In this document: positions 29,516 through 40,108 of the stretch, piece after piece
Layout: the number at the start of each line of letters is the position of its first letter
Position numbering within the stretch: the first letter of the stretch is position 1
NCBI RefSeq assembly: GCF_010111755.1
Contig: NC_088958.1
Location: 372,001 to 436,000 of the forward strand
Reading direction: 5' to 3'
DNA: 64,000 nt
Origin: Nakaseomyces glabratus
Lineage: Eukaryota; Ascomycota; Saccharomycetes; Saccharomycetales; Saccharomycetaceae
Position numbers and translations under genes: made by a program
Notes under the pieces: generated by a model
What the model saw: the letters and a program-made list of their open reading frames with translations, nothing else
Database searches by the model: none
Told to the model about the DNA's origin: nothing

Positions 29516-32500
29516 ATGATGTCTGTGGGTTCGGTACCTGTGGATAATGGTGCCAATTTTGCTCCCATACCTAAGAAATCCAGAACTATAAAGACTGACA
29601 AACCAAGACCACACCTTTGCCCTATATGTACTCGTGGATTTGTGCGGCTAGAACACTTGAAGCGACACCAGAGGGCACACACCAACGAGAAGCCGTTCTT
29701 ATGTGTTTTCTGTGGTAGATGTTTCGCTAGAAGAGATCTAGTGTTGCGACACCAATATAAACTGCATCCAACACTGGTATCAAAGAATAACGAAGGGTCT
29801 CTGGACAATAGCCGCAATAATTCTGTTTCACCAGGAAGCGACAATAGTTCCGATGCCTTGAAAGCAGAAGCAGCCATCAACGATAACATTATAAAAGTCA
29901 GCGGGAACAGGGCCACCATCTTACCCACGCCAAGTAACCCCCTCGCAAAGACTACAGCTGAGCTACGGAAAGCAGCCAAAGTTGCCGAAAGTACTGGCTC
30001 CTCAAAAGAATCTACACCTTCAACAAAATATGCCAAGAAAGTTAATAAGAAGAGAAAGACAAAGAATAAGGAAGCTGGTAGCAACGGAAATAGCTCATCC
30101 ACTTCACCACTTGTTTCACCATCTATATTCCCACAACCATTGAATCTAAACCAAAAGAAAGACAACAATTTGAGTGTACCCGCATCTAGGAATAAGAGAC
30201 ATGCTTCTTTTTCCGCCTCTAGTGCTTTCACTTACTTCCCAGATAATGTCTCACTAAATGGCAATGACCAGGAACACCAGAGAGAAAACATCGAAGATCT
30301 GGGCGAAGGCATTCCGCATCTCGTTGGTTTCTCAACCCCACAACTTAGTGCACAGGAATTAATAAGAAAAGTAATGCAAACTGGTACTATGGACTTTGAA
30401 CCTTTAGACTTACCCCCATCCTTATTTGGTGACGAGAATGGTCAGCAAATGCTTGGTATGCAAAATGGGGATTCTGACTTTGGTGTGAGTCTGTTTAATA
30501 GCAATGGTGTTACTAAATCCAACAATGAACGTGTAGGTTTCATTAATGGTAAGAAGAAAGCCAACACAGTCGATAACACTTCCACAACTAACTATATTGG
30601 CGATCTTCCAAGCTCCAGCATGAATAACTCTAACATGAAACATGCTAACAGCTCTGCATCACTAGCTGCTGCCTTGAGCTCAATGTTTGCAATTCCAAAT
30701 CAATCCTCAACAAATTTGGCAAACAGCGGTCCCTCCCACCAAATATTGACCGATTTGGTAACCATGGGTTCATCATTTGGTGGTTCCAATGGGTTTAACA
30801 AGAATCTACACAATAATACCTCGGAACTTGACCTTTTCAATTATAAAAATTGGAAGAATAACTCATATCACGATATATTTGAGGCCCCATCTGCTTCAAA
30901 GCAAAAGAAACGGGCCACATTTACAACCAACGATGTAACAGAAATAGATGACCAAATTGACGGACAAAATTTCAAATCCCCACAGAGTATACCTGATTCA
31001 AACCAAAGAGGAAATACGAATACAACTTCACCTGATGAAGACTGGACTACGAAATTTATTAAAGACTCCGACCTTGAGAAATATTTTGATATGGATGCTG
31101 ACCACTTCAATGATATTGGTTTCTTCCATTCTAACATAAATGATGCAAACCAAAACTCAATAAAGAGCAATCTACCTAGTGGTATAGCTAGCAGCCAAAA
31201 TAGCTCCAACGAGACCTCTGCTATCAATTCTTCCTCCAATCTACCAAGGTTAGGAAACAGTGTAGCATCACCGATCAACTCATTATCCAATAAATCTGCA
31301 GTTAATACACCTCCTGTAAATATTGAACAACCAAGTGTCAACAAAGCCAAAAATGTTGAATTCAAGGAATTTAGAGAATTGTTTAACTCACATATTGATA
31401 ACTATGGCTTGCCTAACCACATGAGTAAACGTACATTTGAAGAAGAAGATATTGGGGCAGCATTAGAGAGGTCTGTTTCATCATTATTCACTTCAAGACA
31501 AGTGGAACTATTTAGAAAGAATGTTAACGCTGCCAATCTTTCTCTCTTTTCTAATCCTTCTTCTGCATCTTCTTCACTGAATGGTTCACCAAGAAACTCA
31601 TCTGAGCCTTTACAGAAAAAACAAAAACATATTCCACCACCGTTGGCATTTTTTACCGAAAAGTTTAGAGAGCAGATTGTTACAATGAATAACTTAACTC
31701 AGACAATGTTTCCTTCTGTGAACGTTCTTAACCACTATGTTAATTTGTATCAGAAAGAATTCCACCCATATTTTTCTTTTATTCATCTACCTTCTTTTGT
31801 TCCGTCAACCGAGAATTATCCATTTCTATTAAGTGTCGCAATGATTGGTGCTCTTTATGCTTTTCATTCTAACCATGCTATGATATTGTGCAAGGTGGCA
31901 AGGCACAATATTAGAGTCTACTTAGAGCAAACTGTTAAGAATCAAAAGGTGACTCCATTATGGTTGATTCAGTCTTTAGTTTTATTGACTTTTGTTGGTA
32001 TCTTTAGCGATGATCTAAATGTTGCAAGAAGTATGAACACACAATTGATGACATTAATTAGATTGATCAAGAAAACTAACTTAAACATGCCTCTGGAAAA
32101 CTATTGTAAACCACCAATTGCTAGCAACCATGCACTAGATTATCAGAATAATCCTGCTACTTTTGCCAAATACAAAGCACAATACACTACCCCTGAACAG
32201 TTAGAAAAAGATTTTCAATATTTTATTCTTGCTCAAACTAGAATTAGGACCTGCCATGTTGTTTTAATAATTTCCAACTTATTCACATCATTAGTGGGCC
32301 TAGAATGTTGCTTTCATTCAATCGATTTAAACTGTGGTGTACCATGTTATCATGAAAGTTTATTCTCTTGCCCGTCATCCAATGAATGGGCGGGAAAACT
32401 AGAAAAATACAACATTGTGCTAGATTCTAAGTTCTCTCTTATTGAACTATCAAACGGTGAGGCCAAATATGCCAATTGTATGATGTATTTATCCAATGGC

Positions 32501-33481
32501 AGTCAATACGTATATGATAACACGAAGGTATCTAAGAAAACGCTACTATCTCTGCTAATAACTATACATGAGAAAATATTTATAGAGAGGAACAATATTA
32601 GACATGAAAATGGTGATAACATACCTCTAAATGACGCTAAATGGAGAATGTCATCAAGACCTATGATATCAGTCATGGTTAAGCATTGGGAATCCATGTA
32701 CATTAAGAACGGTGGATTGCTAGTTCCAACTGATGAAAACATCAAAATAATCAATAGGGATCCTGCCATGAGATTAATAGTACCATTACATTCTTTTGCT
32801 TTAATTAGAAAGTGCCTGGATTTGACGCCAGTAATGAAGCAAATTTATATGCACAACTGGGTTGGAATGAATGAAACCATGCAATTAATATGCTGTGACT
32901 GGGAGTCATTAAGAGAGAGTACAACTTATGCTTTGAATATCATCGATTTTTGGGTTATCACAATGGATGGTTTAAGAAATCAATCTATTGGTGGGACCCC
33001 GATTTTCACAATAACCTGCATTTTCTCTGCTGTATTAATTGTTGCCGAGTACATGAAACATTTAGAGGATTGGTCAAATGATGTTTCCTCCGATATAAAC
33101 TCCCAACCTAACCTAAAAGTCTCTGATAGAATACTATGGTTCAAGATCTTCAAAGTCCTGAAGAAGGTAGAAGGTCATTTGTCTAGCAGAGACGTTGGAT
33201 CAGAAACTTATTCACAGTTTTTGAGAACACAAGCTAATGGAGCCTTGGACATCGGTTCACTAGATGAGGCATACATTGAATCTGCTACTAAACCAGATAG
33301 GGAAATCAGTGAAACTCTAGAGGTTATCAAGAACTCACGATTATCTACCAGATCACTTTATTTTGGTGTTCGGATCTTAGGTGATGCACCTGTGTGGCCT
33401 ATTGCTATTCTATTTGCGTTGGCTTTGCAATGTAGAGCAATCCACATGGAGAAATCCGCAGACAAGACTTTACTGCATTAA
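29516..33481 (+). CDS. TDA9: C2H2 zinc-finger transcription factor of the Tda9/Rsf2 type
   Basis: The first ATG is 29516, giving 1321 residues. Two C2H2 fingers lie at residues 35-55 (C35, C38, H51, H55) and 63-84 (C63, C66, H79, H84), joined by a T-N-E-K-P linker. A long N- and S-rich low-complexity region follows (about 90-700), then a fungal transcription-factor middle homology region from about 740 to the C-terminus, with hydrophobic helices. This layout is that of S. cerevisiae Tda9 (YML081W) and its duplicate Rsf2. Rsf2 regulates glycerol and respiratory growth genes; Tda9 has related roles in acetate metabolism. Neighbours ATP18 and DUS1 identify this as the TDA9 copy. It lies divergent to ATP18. 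Confidence 0.9.
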   Translation: MMSVGSVPVDNGANFAPIPKKSRTIKTDKPRPHLCPICTRGFVRLEHLKRHQRAHTNEKPFLCVFCGRCFARRDLVLRHQYKLHPTLVSKNNEGSLDNSRNNSVSPGSDNSSDALKAEAAINDNIIKVSGNRATILPTPSNPLAKTTAELRKAAKVAESTGSSKESTPSTKYAKKVNKKRKTKNKEAGSNGNSSSTSPLVSPSIFPQPLNLNQKKDNNLSVPASRNKRHASFSASSAFTYFPDNVSLNGNDQEHQRENIEDLGEGIPHLVGFSTPQLSAQELIRKVMQTGTMDFEPLDLPPSLFGDENGQQMLGMQNGDSDFGVSLFNSNGVTKSNNERVGFINGKKKANTVDNTSTTNYIGDLPSSSMNNSNMKHANSSASLAAALSSMFAIPNQSSTNLANSGPSHQILTDLVTMGSSFGGSNGFNKNLHNNTSELDLFNYKNWKNNSYHDIFEAPSASKQKKRATFTTNDVTEIDDQIDGQNFKSPQSIPDSNQRGNTNTTSPDEDWTTKFIKDSDLEKYFDMDADHFNDIGFFHSNINDANQNSIKSNLPSGIASSQNSSNETSAINSSSNLPRLGNSVASPINSLSNKSAVNTPPVNIEQPSVNKAKNVEFKEFRELFNSHIDNYGLPNHMSKRTFEEEDIGAALERSVSSLFTSRQVELFRKNVNAANLSLFSNPSSASSSLNGSPRNSSEPLQKKQKHIPPPLAFFTEKFREQIVTMNNLTQTMFPSVNVLNHYVNLYQKEFHPYFSFIHLPSFVPSTENYPFLLSVAMIGALYAFHSNHAMILCKVARHNIRVYLEQTVKNQKVTPLWLIQSLVLLTFVGIFSDDLNVARSMNTQLMTLIRLIKKTNLNMPLENYCKPPIASNHALDYQNNPATFAKYKAQYTTPEQLEKDFQYFILAQTRIRTCHVVLIISNLFTSLVGLECCFHSIDLNCGVPCYHESLFSCPSSNEWAGKLEKYNIVLDSKFSLIELSNGEAKYANCMMYLSNGSQYVYDNTKVSKKTLLSLLITIHEKIFIERNNIRHENGDNIPLNDAKWRMSSRPMISVMVKHWESMYIKNGGLLVPTDENIKIINRDPAMRLIVPLHSFALIRKCLDLTPVMKQIYMHNWVGMNETMQLICCDWESLRESTTYALNIIDFWVITMDGLRNQSIGGTPIFTITCIFSAVLIVAEYMKHLEDWSNDVSSDINSQPNLKVSDRILWFKIFKVLKKVEGHLSSRDVGSETYSQFLRTQANGALDIGSLDEAYIESATKPDREISETLEVIKNSRLSTRSLYFGVRILGDAPVWPIAILFALALQCRAIHMEKSADKTLLH

Positions 33482-34006
33482 AGAATGATGCTTATTTCGT
33501 TGAATGTAGATTAAACTACATCTAGACTATTTCCACAAGTAATGAGAGTCTTGTAATGTGCAAAATATGCTGCTTGCTGTCTTACTGATTTTTTATGACT
33601 TTTTTTTAGTTCCCGAACTCTTTCAATTTAACAATTGAAAATTTTATAGACATCATTATGAACTTATAGATTAATATAGAAATTAGATTATTATTCACAT
33701 TTTACCAAATTATAAATATTACTCTTAATGTCTATCAGCAATTTTGTTAGAGATGCTATTTTGCCTCTGATCTCCGTACCTTAAAGTTCGCATCAGGCAC
33801 ATGAAAAATTTCAAAATTTTGCGATGAGCTAAAATGCCACAACATAGAAATATATTGAAGCAGTGTATTACTCATACCCCGATACGCTATATTGTTGTAC
33901 ACATACATCAAGATATTGTTATCTAACCTAGAGAGGTAGTATTATAAATTATTAAAAGTTGTGGTCCTCAAAATCTTTGAGTTTAGCTATTAAGACACTC
34001 ATAATC
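33482..34006. promoter_or_regulatory. DUS1 promoter with RRPE and PAC motifs
   Basis: TGAAAAATTTC (33802-33812) is followed by GCGATGAGCT (33821-33830), a classic RRPE-PAC pair about 180 bases before the DUS1 start codon. The left half is the TDA9 3' flank. Confidence 0.75.
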
Positions 34007-35245
34007 ATGCCTGAAAAGAAATTGCCAATGAAACTGAAGGGCAGGGAGCTTTTTGAGAAAATTGGAAATCCTAGGCACATTGTAGCTCCCATGGTGGATC
34101 AATCTGAACTGGCTTGGAGGGTACTATCTAGAAGATATGGTGCCACATTGTGTTACACACCGATGTTTCACGCCAAACTATTTGCTACATCTGAAAAATA
34201 TAGAAGGGAAATGTGGTGCGATCTGGATGGCGACTCTAAATTGGATAGGCCTTTAGTGGTTCAGTTTTGTGCTAATGATCCAGAGTATTTACTACAGGCG
34301 GCGAAGCTCGTGGAAGATAAATGTGATGCCGTCGATTTAAACTTAGGGTGCCCTCAAGGTATCGCCAAAAAAGGACATTATGGTTCGTTTTTAATGGAAG
34401 AATGGGATTTAATCCATAAACTAATCAAAACATTACATGAAAATTTGAATATACCAGTCACAGCTAAAATAAGAGTATTCCCGGATAGACAGAAAACATT
34501 GGATTATGCAAAAATGGTTCTAGATGCCGGCGCTCAATTTTTGACTGTTCATGGGAGACTTCGAGAACAAAAAGGCCAACAAACTGGTTTAGCTGATTGG
34601 GATATCATTAAATATCTGAGAGAGAATTTACCGGATAATACGGTCTTCTTTGCTAATGGTAATATTCTTTATCCTGAAGATATTGACAGGTGTATTTCTC
34701 AAATTAAATGCGATGCAGTGATGAGTGCGGAGGGTAATCTATATAATCCTGGCGTGTTCAATGTGCATTACATTGGTGATAAAGATAAAACATATCCTCG
34801 TGTCGACGTGCTATTAAGAGAGTATTTTGAGATAATAAGAAATGAGTGTAAGGAATCACTAGCATCTCGTAAAGCAATGAAATCACACTTTTTCAAGCTG
34901 CTCAGACCATTTTTACCACATTATACAGATATTAGGAGCAATATTGCTGCATTAAACGCTAAATCAGATTTAAAAGAATGGGAAGATAAGGTTGTAATAC
35001 CAGTAGAAGAAGCGGTACAGGAGCTTTTCAAAAACCCAGACATTGAAGATATGATAATTACGCATGATAAGGAACTATGGGGCGGTTCATACAAGACAAT
35101 TCCGTACTGGAGGTGCCAGCCTTACTTTAGGCCGGTGAACGGTGTGACCGGTGACAAACGTATAGTACAAGAGTTAGAGTCCAAGAAAAGAAAAGCAGAA
35201 TTTTCTCTAGACAGTCAAAAGGAGAAAGAGTTTAAGACAGAGTAA
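34007..35245 (+). CDS. DUS1: tRNA-dihydrouridine synthase 1
   Basis: The 412-residue product (from the ATG at 34007; the frame extends further left but only with a TTG codon) reduces uridines in the tRNA D loop, with Dus1 acting at positions 16 and 17. The flavin-binding TIM barrel begins at 'IVAPMVDQSELAWR' (residues 25-38), the catalytic cysteine is C115 in 'LNLGCPQGIAKKGHYGSFL', and 'VTAKIRVF' and 'LTVHGRLREQKG' are the FMN and substrate segments. A lysine-rich tail ends the protein. Length and sequence match S. cerevisiae Dus1 (423). The promoter has RRPE and PAC motifs, as expected for RNA-modification genes. Confidence 0.96.
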   Translation: MPEKKLPMKLKGRELFEKIGNPRHIVAPMVDQSELAWRVLSRRYGATLCYTPMFHAKLFATSEKYRREMWCDLDGDSKLDRPLVVQFCANDPEYLLQAAKLVEDKCDAVDLNLGCPQGIAKKGHYGSFLMEEWDLIHKLIKTLHENLNIPVTAKIRVFPDRQKTLDYAKMVLDAGAQFLTVHGRLREQKGQQTGLADWDIIKYLRENLPDNTVFFANGNILYPEDIDRCISQIKCDAVMSAEGNLYNPGVFNVHYIGDKDKTYPRVDVLLREYFEIIRNECKESLASRKAMKSHFFKLLRPFLPHYTDIRSNIAALNAKSDLKEWEDKVVIPVEEAVQELFKNPDIEDMIITHDKELWGGSYKTIPYWRCQPYFRPVNGVTGDKRIVQELESKKRKAEFSLDSQKEKEFKTE

Positions 35246-35399
35246 GTTTTAACTGAATAGTTCGTCTTAGATCATTATAGAAAAATCACAACATACTCTA
35301 TAAATTTCTCGCTAACTATGTTCGAACGTGTATATTTCAATTCAAATTTTTAGATACTATCCATGTCTACAGCCCTCTAAAAATCGAACATTCCATACT
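35246..35399. other. Left flank of the metallothionein array
   Basis: Unique sequence between the DUS1 stop and the first repeat unit. It does not contain the 174-bp linker that lies between repeat units. Confidence 0.6.
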
Positions 35400-35447
35400 G
35401 CTGATTTGCCTCCCGGGATCGTTTAGACCCCAAGAATCCAAGATATG

Positions 35448-35903
35448 TTTTAGCTGACAGGGTGCATGGCTACTCCGTGATTTACCATATGTCCATCGCA
35501 TTCGTCATGGCCTGATGCCAATGACCATACTCTTTAGACTCGGATCCGAGAAGTCATCCCTATCCATACGATATCTTCTTCCGAGTCCATTAGATAAGGC
35601 AACGCTAGATTTAGCTGATTGATTGCCCTGAGAATTAAAGGGAATCAGCGAAAATAGAAAAAAAGGTTTTGGATGAATATTTTTGTTCTTTTTTTGAGAC
35701 ATTGGTGTCCACTGCCACAGCTTAATAAACAATGGCAATCAGCAGTGTCTAGATTTCAGCGGAATTTAGTGGAAGCGAAATGAATTCGGCTGACTTAGTG
35801 CCTATCAGTAATATACATATTTGCTTTTTGCTTTGGCATTGAATTTATCAATAACTGCATACCCAAAATTAAAAATAAAATAGAAAAAATAGTAATATAT
35901 AAA
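35448..35903 (+). promoter_or_regulatory. MT-II promoter, unit 1: candidate Amt1 metal-response elements and TATA box
   Basis: Sites fitting HTHNNGCTGD, the consensus for the copper-activated factor Amt1 (Ace1 type), lie at about 35448-35457, 35609-35618, 35644-35654 (minus strand) and 35783-35793. A TATATAAAG box is at 35895-35903, about 140 bases before the ATG. The same set recurs 1253 and 2507 bases to the right in units 2 and 3. The assignment is by motif. Confidence 0.6.
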
Positions 35904-36044
35904 GCACCCGTAACTTCCCATTTCTGGGAAACTTGGAATTCATTTCTCCCATTTATCCTTTCTTCTATATATCGAATCAACACATCAACAATACCAACAA
36001 ACTTCAACTTATACACAACATCTAATATTTATTATAGCTTCGAA

Positions 36045-36203
36045 ATGCCTGAACAAGTCAACTGCCAATACGATTGCCACTGCTCCAACTGTGCTTGTGA
36101 AAATACTTGCAACTGCTGTGCCAAGCCAGCATGTGCTTGCACAAACTCTGCTTCCAATGAATGCTCCTGCCAAACTTGCAAGTGTCAAACATGCAAGTGC
36201 TAA
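36045..36203 (+). CDS. MT-II: Metallothionein MT-II, copy 1
   Basis: The 52-residue product has 16 cysteines, mostly in C-x-C and C-x-x-C pairs, no aromatic residue except one Tyr, and no His; this is the C. glabrata class II metallothionein MT-II. It binds Cu(I) in thiolate clusters in the cytosol and gives copper tolerance. It starts M-P-E-Q-V-N-C and ends Q-T-C-K-C. The gene is intact, and all three copies encode the same protein. Induction by copper through Amt1 is expected from the promoter motifs. It is too short to be found by length-limited searches. Confidence 0.97.
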   Translation: MPEQVNCQYDCHCSNCACENTCNCCAKPACACTNSASNECSCQTCKCQTCKC

Positions 36204-36652
36204 ACAGCATTCAAAGAAGAATAATTTCTAGTATTTTTGCTATTGTTGCTTTATTTTTCATGATTATTGATAAGGTACTGGGTATCTTCTGCTAATGACG
36301 CTGAACTAGCTCTATATGCTAGCTATATACATTACGTATAAAAAAAATATAAAAATATAAAAATATAAAAAAAAATAAAAAAATCACTTCAAAAACTATA
36401 ACACATACCAAGTTTCTATTTTCTCTTTGACTAAATCAAATCGATCTAGTAAACATGCAGAACAATTTGTGTAATTATCGTCTGATCTAAGGGCCGGCGT
36501 AAGCAATTCTAACCGACCACACTACGTTACTTAACAACCACACTTGCTCTTGAATACGAAACAGCAAGCTCTACCTATATGAAATGGTCTACAAAAGAAG
36601 TTTTCTCTAGTACTCTGAGAAGGTTATATTATACATCATTGAAATGCTTAAA

Positions 36653-37906
36653 GCTGATTTGCATCCCGGGATCGTTTAGACCCCAAGAATCCAAGATATG
36701 TTTTAGCTGACAGGGTGCATGGCTACTCCGTGATTTACCATATGTCCATCGCATTCGTCATGGCCTGATGCCAATGACCATACTCTTTAGACTCGGATCC
36801 GAGAAGTCATCCCTATCCATACGATATCTTCTTCCGAGTCCATTAGATAAGGCAACGCTAGATTTAGCTGATTGATTGCCCTGAGAATTAAAGGGAATCA
36901 GCGAAAATAGAAAAAAAGGTTTTGGATGAATATTTTTGTTCTTTTTTTGAGACATTGGTGTCCACTGCCACAGCTTAATAAACAATGGCAATCAGCAGTG
37001 TCTAGATTTCAGCGGAATTTAGTGGAAGCGAAATGAATTCGGCTGACTTAGTGCCTATCAGTAATATACATATTTGCTTTTTGCTTTGGCATTGAATTTA
37101 TCAATAACTGCATACCCAAAATTAAAAATAAAATAGAAAAAATAGTAATATATAAAGCACCCGTAACTTCCCATTTCTGGGAAACTTGGAATTCATTTCT
37201 CCCATTTATCCTTTCTTCTATATATCGAATCAACACATCAACAATACCAACAAACTTCAACTTATACACAACATCTAATATTTATTATAGCTTCGAAATG
37301 CCTGAACAAGTCAACTGCCAATACGATTGCCACTGCTCCAACTGTGCTTGTGAAAATACTTGCAACTGCTGTGCCAAGCCAGCATGTGCTTGCACAAACT
37401 CTGCTTCCAATGAATGCTCCTGCCAAACTTGCAAGTGTCAAACATGCAAGTGCTAAACAGCATTCAAAGAAGAATAATTTCTAGTATTTTTGCTATTGTT
37501 GCTTTATTTTTCATGATTATTGATAAGGTACTGGGTATCTTCTGCTAATGACGCTGAACTAGCTCTATATGCTAGCTATATACATTACGTATAAAAAAAA
37601 TATAAAAATATAAAAATATAAAAAAAAAATAAAAAAATCACTTCAAAAACTATAACACATACCAAGTTTCTATTTTCTCTTTGACTAAATCAAATCGATC
37701 TAGTAAACATGCAGAACAATTTGTGTAATTATCGTCTGATCTAAGGGCCGGCGTAAGCAATTCTAACCGACCACACTACGTTACTTAACAACCACACTTG
37801 CTCTTGAATACGAAACAGCAAGCTCTACCTATATGAAATGGTCTACAAAAGAAGTTTTCTCTAGTACTCTGAGAAGGTTATATTATACATCATTGAAATG
37901 CTTAAA
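36653..37906. repeat. Metallothionein tandem repeat, unit 2 (1254 bp)
   Basis: Complete unit with the same content as unit 1, including the 174-bp linker at 37733-37906. One extra A in the run near 37620 explains the one-base length difference. Confidence 0.93.
37298..37456 (+). CDS. MT-II: Metallothionein MT-II, copy 2
   Basis: Identical coding sequence to copy 1 as far as I can read, 52 residues with 16 cysteines. Promoter elements and TATA box are also conserved at the same spacing, so this copy should be equally expressed. Identity of coding and flanking DNA points to recent duplication or ongoing homogenisation by unequal crossover and gene conversion. Confidence 0.97.
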   Translation: MPEQVNCQYDCHCSNCACENTCNCCAKPACACTNSASNECSCQTCKCQTCKC

Positions 37907-38985
37907 GCTGATTTGCATCCCGGGATCGTTTAGACCCCAAGAATCCAAGATATGTTTTAGCTGACAGGGTGCATGGCTACTCCGTGATTTACCATATGTC
38001 CATCGCATTCGTCATGGCCTGATGCCAATGACCATACTCTTTAGACTCGGATCCGAGAAGTCATCCCTATCCATACGATATCTTCTTCCGAGTCCATTAG
38101 ATAAGGCAACGCTAGATTTAGCTGATTGATTGCCCTGAGAATTAAAGGGAATCAGCGAAAATAGAAAAAAAGGTTTTGGATGAATATTTTTGTTCTTTTT
38201 TTGAGACATTGGTGTCCACTGCCACAGCTTAATAAACAATGGCAATCAGCAGTGTCTAGATTTCAGCGGAATTTAGTGGAAGCGAAATGAATTCGGCTGA
38301 CTTAGTGCCTATCAGTAATATACATATTTGCTTTTTGCTTTGGCATTGAATTTATCAATAACTGCATACCCAAAATTAAAAATAAAATAGAAAAAATAGT
38401 AATATATAAAGCACCCGTAACTTCCCATTTCTGGGAAACTTGGAATTCATTTCTCCCATTTATCCTTTCTTCTATATATCGAATCAACACATCAACAATA
38501 CCAACAAACTTCAACTTATACACAACATCTAATATTTATTATAGCTTCGAAATGCCTGAACAAGTCAACTGCCAATACGATTGCCACTGCTCCAACTGTG
38601 CTTGTGAAAATACTTGCAACTGCTGTGCCAAGCCAGCATGTGCTTGCACAAACTCTGCTTCCAATGAATGCTCCTGCCAAACTTGCAAGTGTCAAACATG
38701 CAAGTGCTAAACAGCATTCAAAGAAGAATAATTTCTAGTATTTTTGCTATTGTTGCTTTATTTTTCATGATTATTGATAAGGTACTGGGTATCTTCTGCT
38801 AATGACGCTGAACTAGCTCTATATGCTAGCTATATACATTACGTATAAAAAAAATATAAAAATATAAAAATATAAAAAAAAAATAAAAAAATCACTTCAA
38901 AAACTATAACACATACCAAGTTTCTATTTTCTCTTTGACTAAATCAAATCGATCTAGTAAACATGCAGAACAATTTGTATAATTA
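37907..38985. repeat. Metallothionein tandem repeat, unit 3 (shortened, no linker)
   Basis: Unit 3 matches units 1 and 2 from GCTGATTTGC through the AT-rich 3' flank to CAATTTGT (38978) and then, after one mismatch, TAATTA (38985). Beyond this the sequence is unrelated to the 174-bp linker and runs into the CPR3 promoter. Confidence 0.9.
38552..38710 (+). CDS. MT-II: Metallothionein MT-II, copy 3
   Basis: Third intact copy, same 52-residue product with 16 cysteines, same promoter motifs and TATA box. It is the last unit of the array; its 3' AT-rich tract has the longer form seen in unit 2, which suggests units 2 and 3 are the more recent pair. Confidence 0.97.
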   Translation: MPEQVNCQYDCHCSNCACENTCNCCAKPACACTNSASNECSCQTCKCQTCKC

Positions 38986-39205
38986 CCTTTTATCAACAAT
39001 TAAATAATATTTTATCATTGAAATTATGATAACTGAGAAAATATGTCATGGAACACGACTGTAATAGGTGACTCTTGAAGGAAATGTTTTCAAGAGACCA
39101 GCCAATTCATGTTTTAATAGTCACACTATCAATTGATAAGTATTTGAAACCAATTTGCCAGAAAAACATACTAGAATAAATTATTAGAAAACCAATACAA
39201 AAAAT

Positions 39206-39757
39206 ATGCTGTCAAGAATTTCTATGCAAAAAAGATTTCTATCCTCCACTGTCGCAAAATTAGGCAAGAAGGTGTATTTCGAACCATCAGTTAACGGTTC
39301 CCGTATTGGCCGTATTGAGTTTGAATTATACGATGATGTTGTTCCAAAGACTGCTGAGAACTTCAGAGCCCTTTGTACTGGTGAGAAAGGCTGGGGCTAT
39401 AAGGGCGTTCCATTTCACCGTATTATTCCACAATTTATGATCCAAGGAGGTGACACTGACTTGACCAACGGTTTTGGTGGTAAGTCTATCTATGGCAACA
39501 AATTTGCTGATGAAAATTTCACTAAGACTCACGACAAGCCAGGTTTATTGTCCATGGCTAATGCTGGTCCAAACACCAACGGATCTCAATTCTTCATCAC
39601 TACTGTGCCTTGCCCATGGTTAGATGGTAAGCATGTTGTCTTTGGTGAAGTCACAAAAGGTATGGATATCGTTAAGACTATTGAGAGCTACGGTACAATG
39701 TCTGGCCAACCAAGAGCAAAGATTGTTGTCGAAGAATCAGGTGAGATCAAAGAATAG
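39206..39757 (+). CDS. CPR3: Mitochondrial cyclophilin (peptidyl-prolyl isomerase)
   Basis: The 183-residue product has a short basic presequence (residues 1-20, with R, K and S but no acidic residue) followed by a complete cyclophilin domain: '[30 protein letters not shown]', the catalytic arginine segment '[14 protein letters not shown]', '[15 protein letters not shown]' and '[12 protein letters not shown]'. It speeds proline cis-trans isomerisation during folding in the mitochondrial matrix and is the cyclosporin-sensitive mitochondrial form. Length equals S. cerevisiae Cpr3 (182). The position after DUS1 follows S. cerevisiae YML078W to YML080W, with the metallothionein array inserted in between. 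Confidence 0.95.
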   Translation: MLSRISMQKRFLSSTVAKLGKKVYFEPSVNGSRIGRIEFELYDDVVPKTAENFRALCTGEKGWGYKGVPFHRIIPQFMIQGGDTDLTNGFGGKSIYGNKFADENFTKTHDKPGLLSMANAGPNTNGSQFFITTVPCPWLDGKHVVFGEVTKGMDIVKTIESYGTMSGQPRAKIVVEESGEIKE

Positions 39758-40108
39758 GGTCTTCTTTATATCCAGTGAGGATCGAACATGCAATACAGTA
39801 AACACCTCTATTAGCCTTGTAAATATATTTCTTGTCGATTTAAGAAGGCGTTTATACATAACTGTTGCTTAAAATTAAAATTCTTTTAGATGATAGTTTA
39901 TCCTACATATAATTCGATATGGGACATATGTGTCATCATATACGTCTATCAAGTATTCCCGACTTAAAAGGGCATCTGATTGCATTCAAAGAAGGGGATC
40001 AGCACGACCTTCAGCACATTATATGCAATAAAAGAGGCAACAAACTGGAATCAACCCGACTAAAATTGTTTAAACAACAGTACAAGTAAAGAACTAGAAA
40101 ATTGAGGA
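39758..40108. other. Intergenic region CPR3-ENT3 (0.35 kb)
   Basis: Same-strand spacer holding the CPR3 3' end and ENT3 promoter. No gene or clear regulatory site is seen. Confidence 0.45.

Larger units (their letters stand above)
35400..36652. repeat. Metallothionein tandem repeat, unit 1 (1253 bp)
   Basis: Unit 1 begins at GCTGATTTGC, where homology with the later units starts, and holds promoter, MT-II gene, AT-rich 3' flank and a 174-bp linker (36479-36652). It is nearly identical to unit 2. Seen differences are one base near the start (CTC versus ATC at 35410) and one A fewer in the AT-rich run after the gene. C. glabrata is known to carry MT-II in tandem amplification with repeats of about this size. 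Confidence 0.93.

Noticed and set aside
29320..30231. 303-codon minus-strand frame overlapping the start of TDA9
   Set aside because: It is the mirror of the biased, low-complexity TDA9 coding sequence and has no domain of its own.
35505..38523. Minus-strand frames of 77 and 73 codons repeated in each metallothionein unit
   Set aside because: They lie over the MT-II promoter, have no family features, and recur only because the whole unit is repeated.
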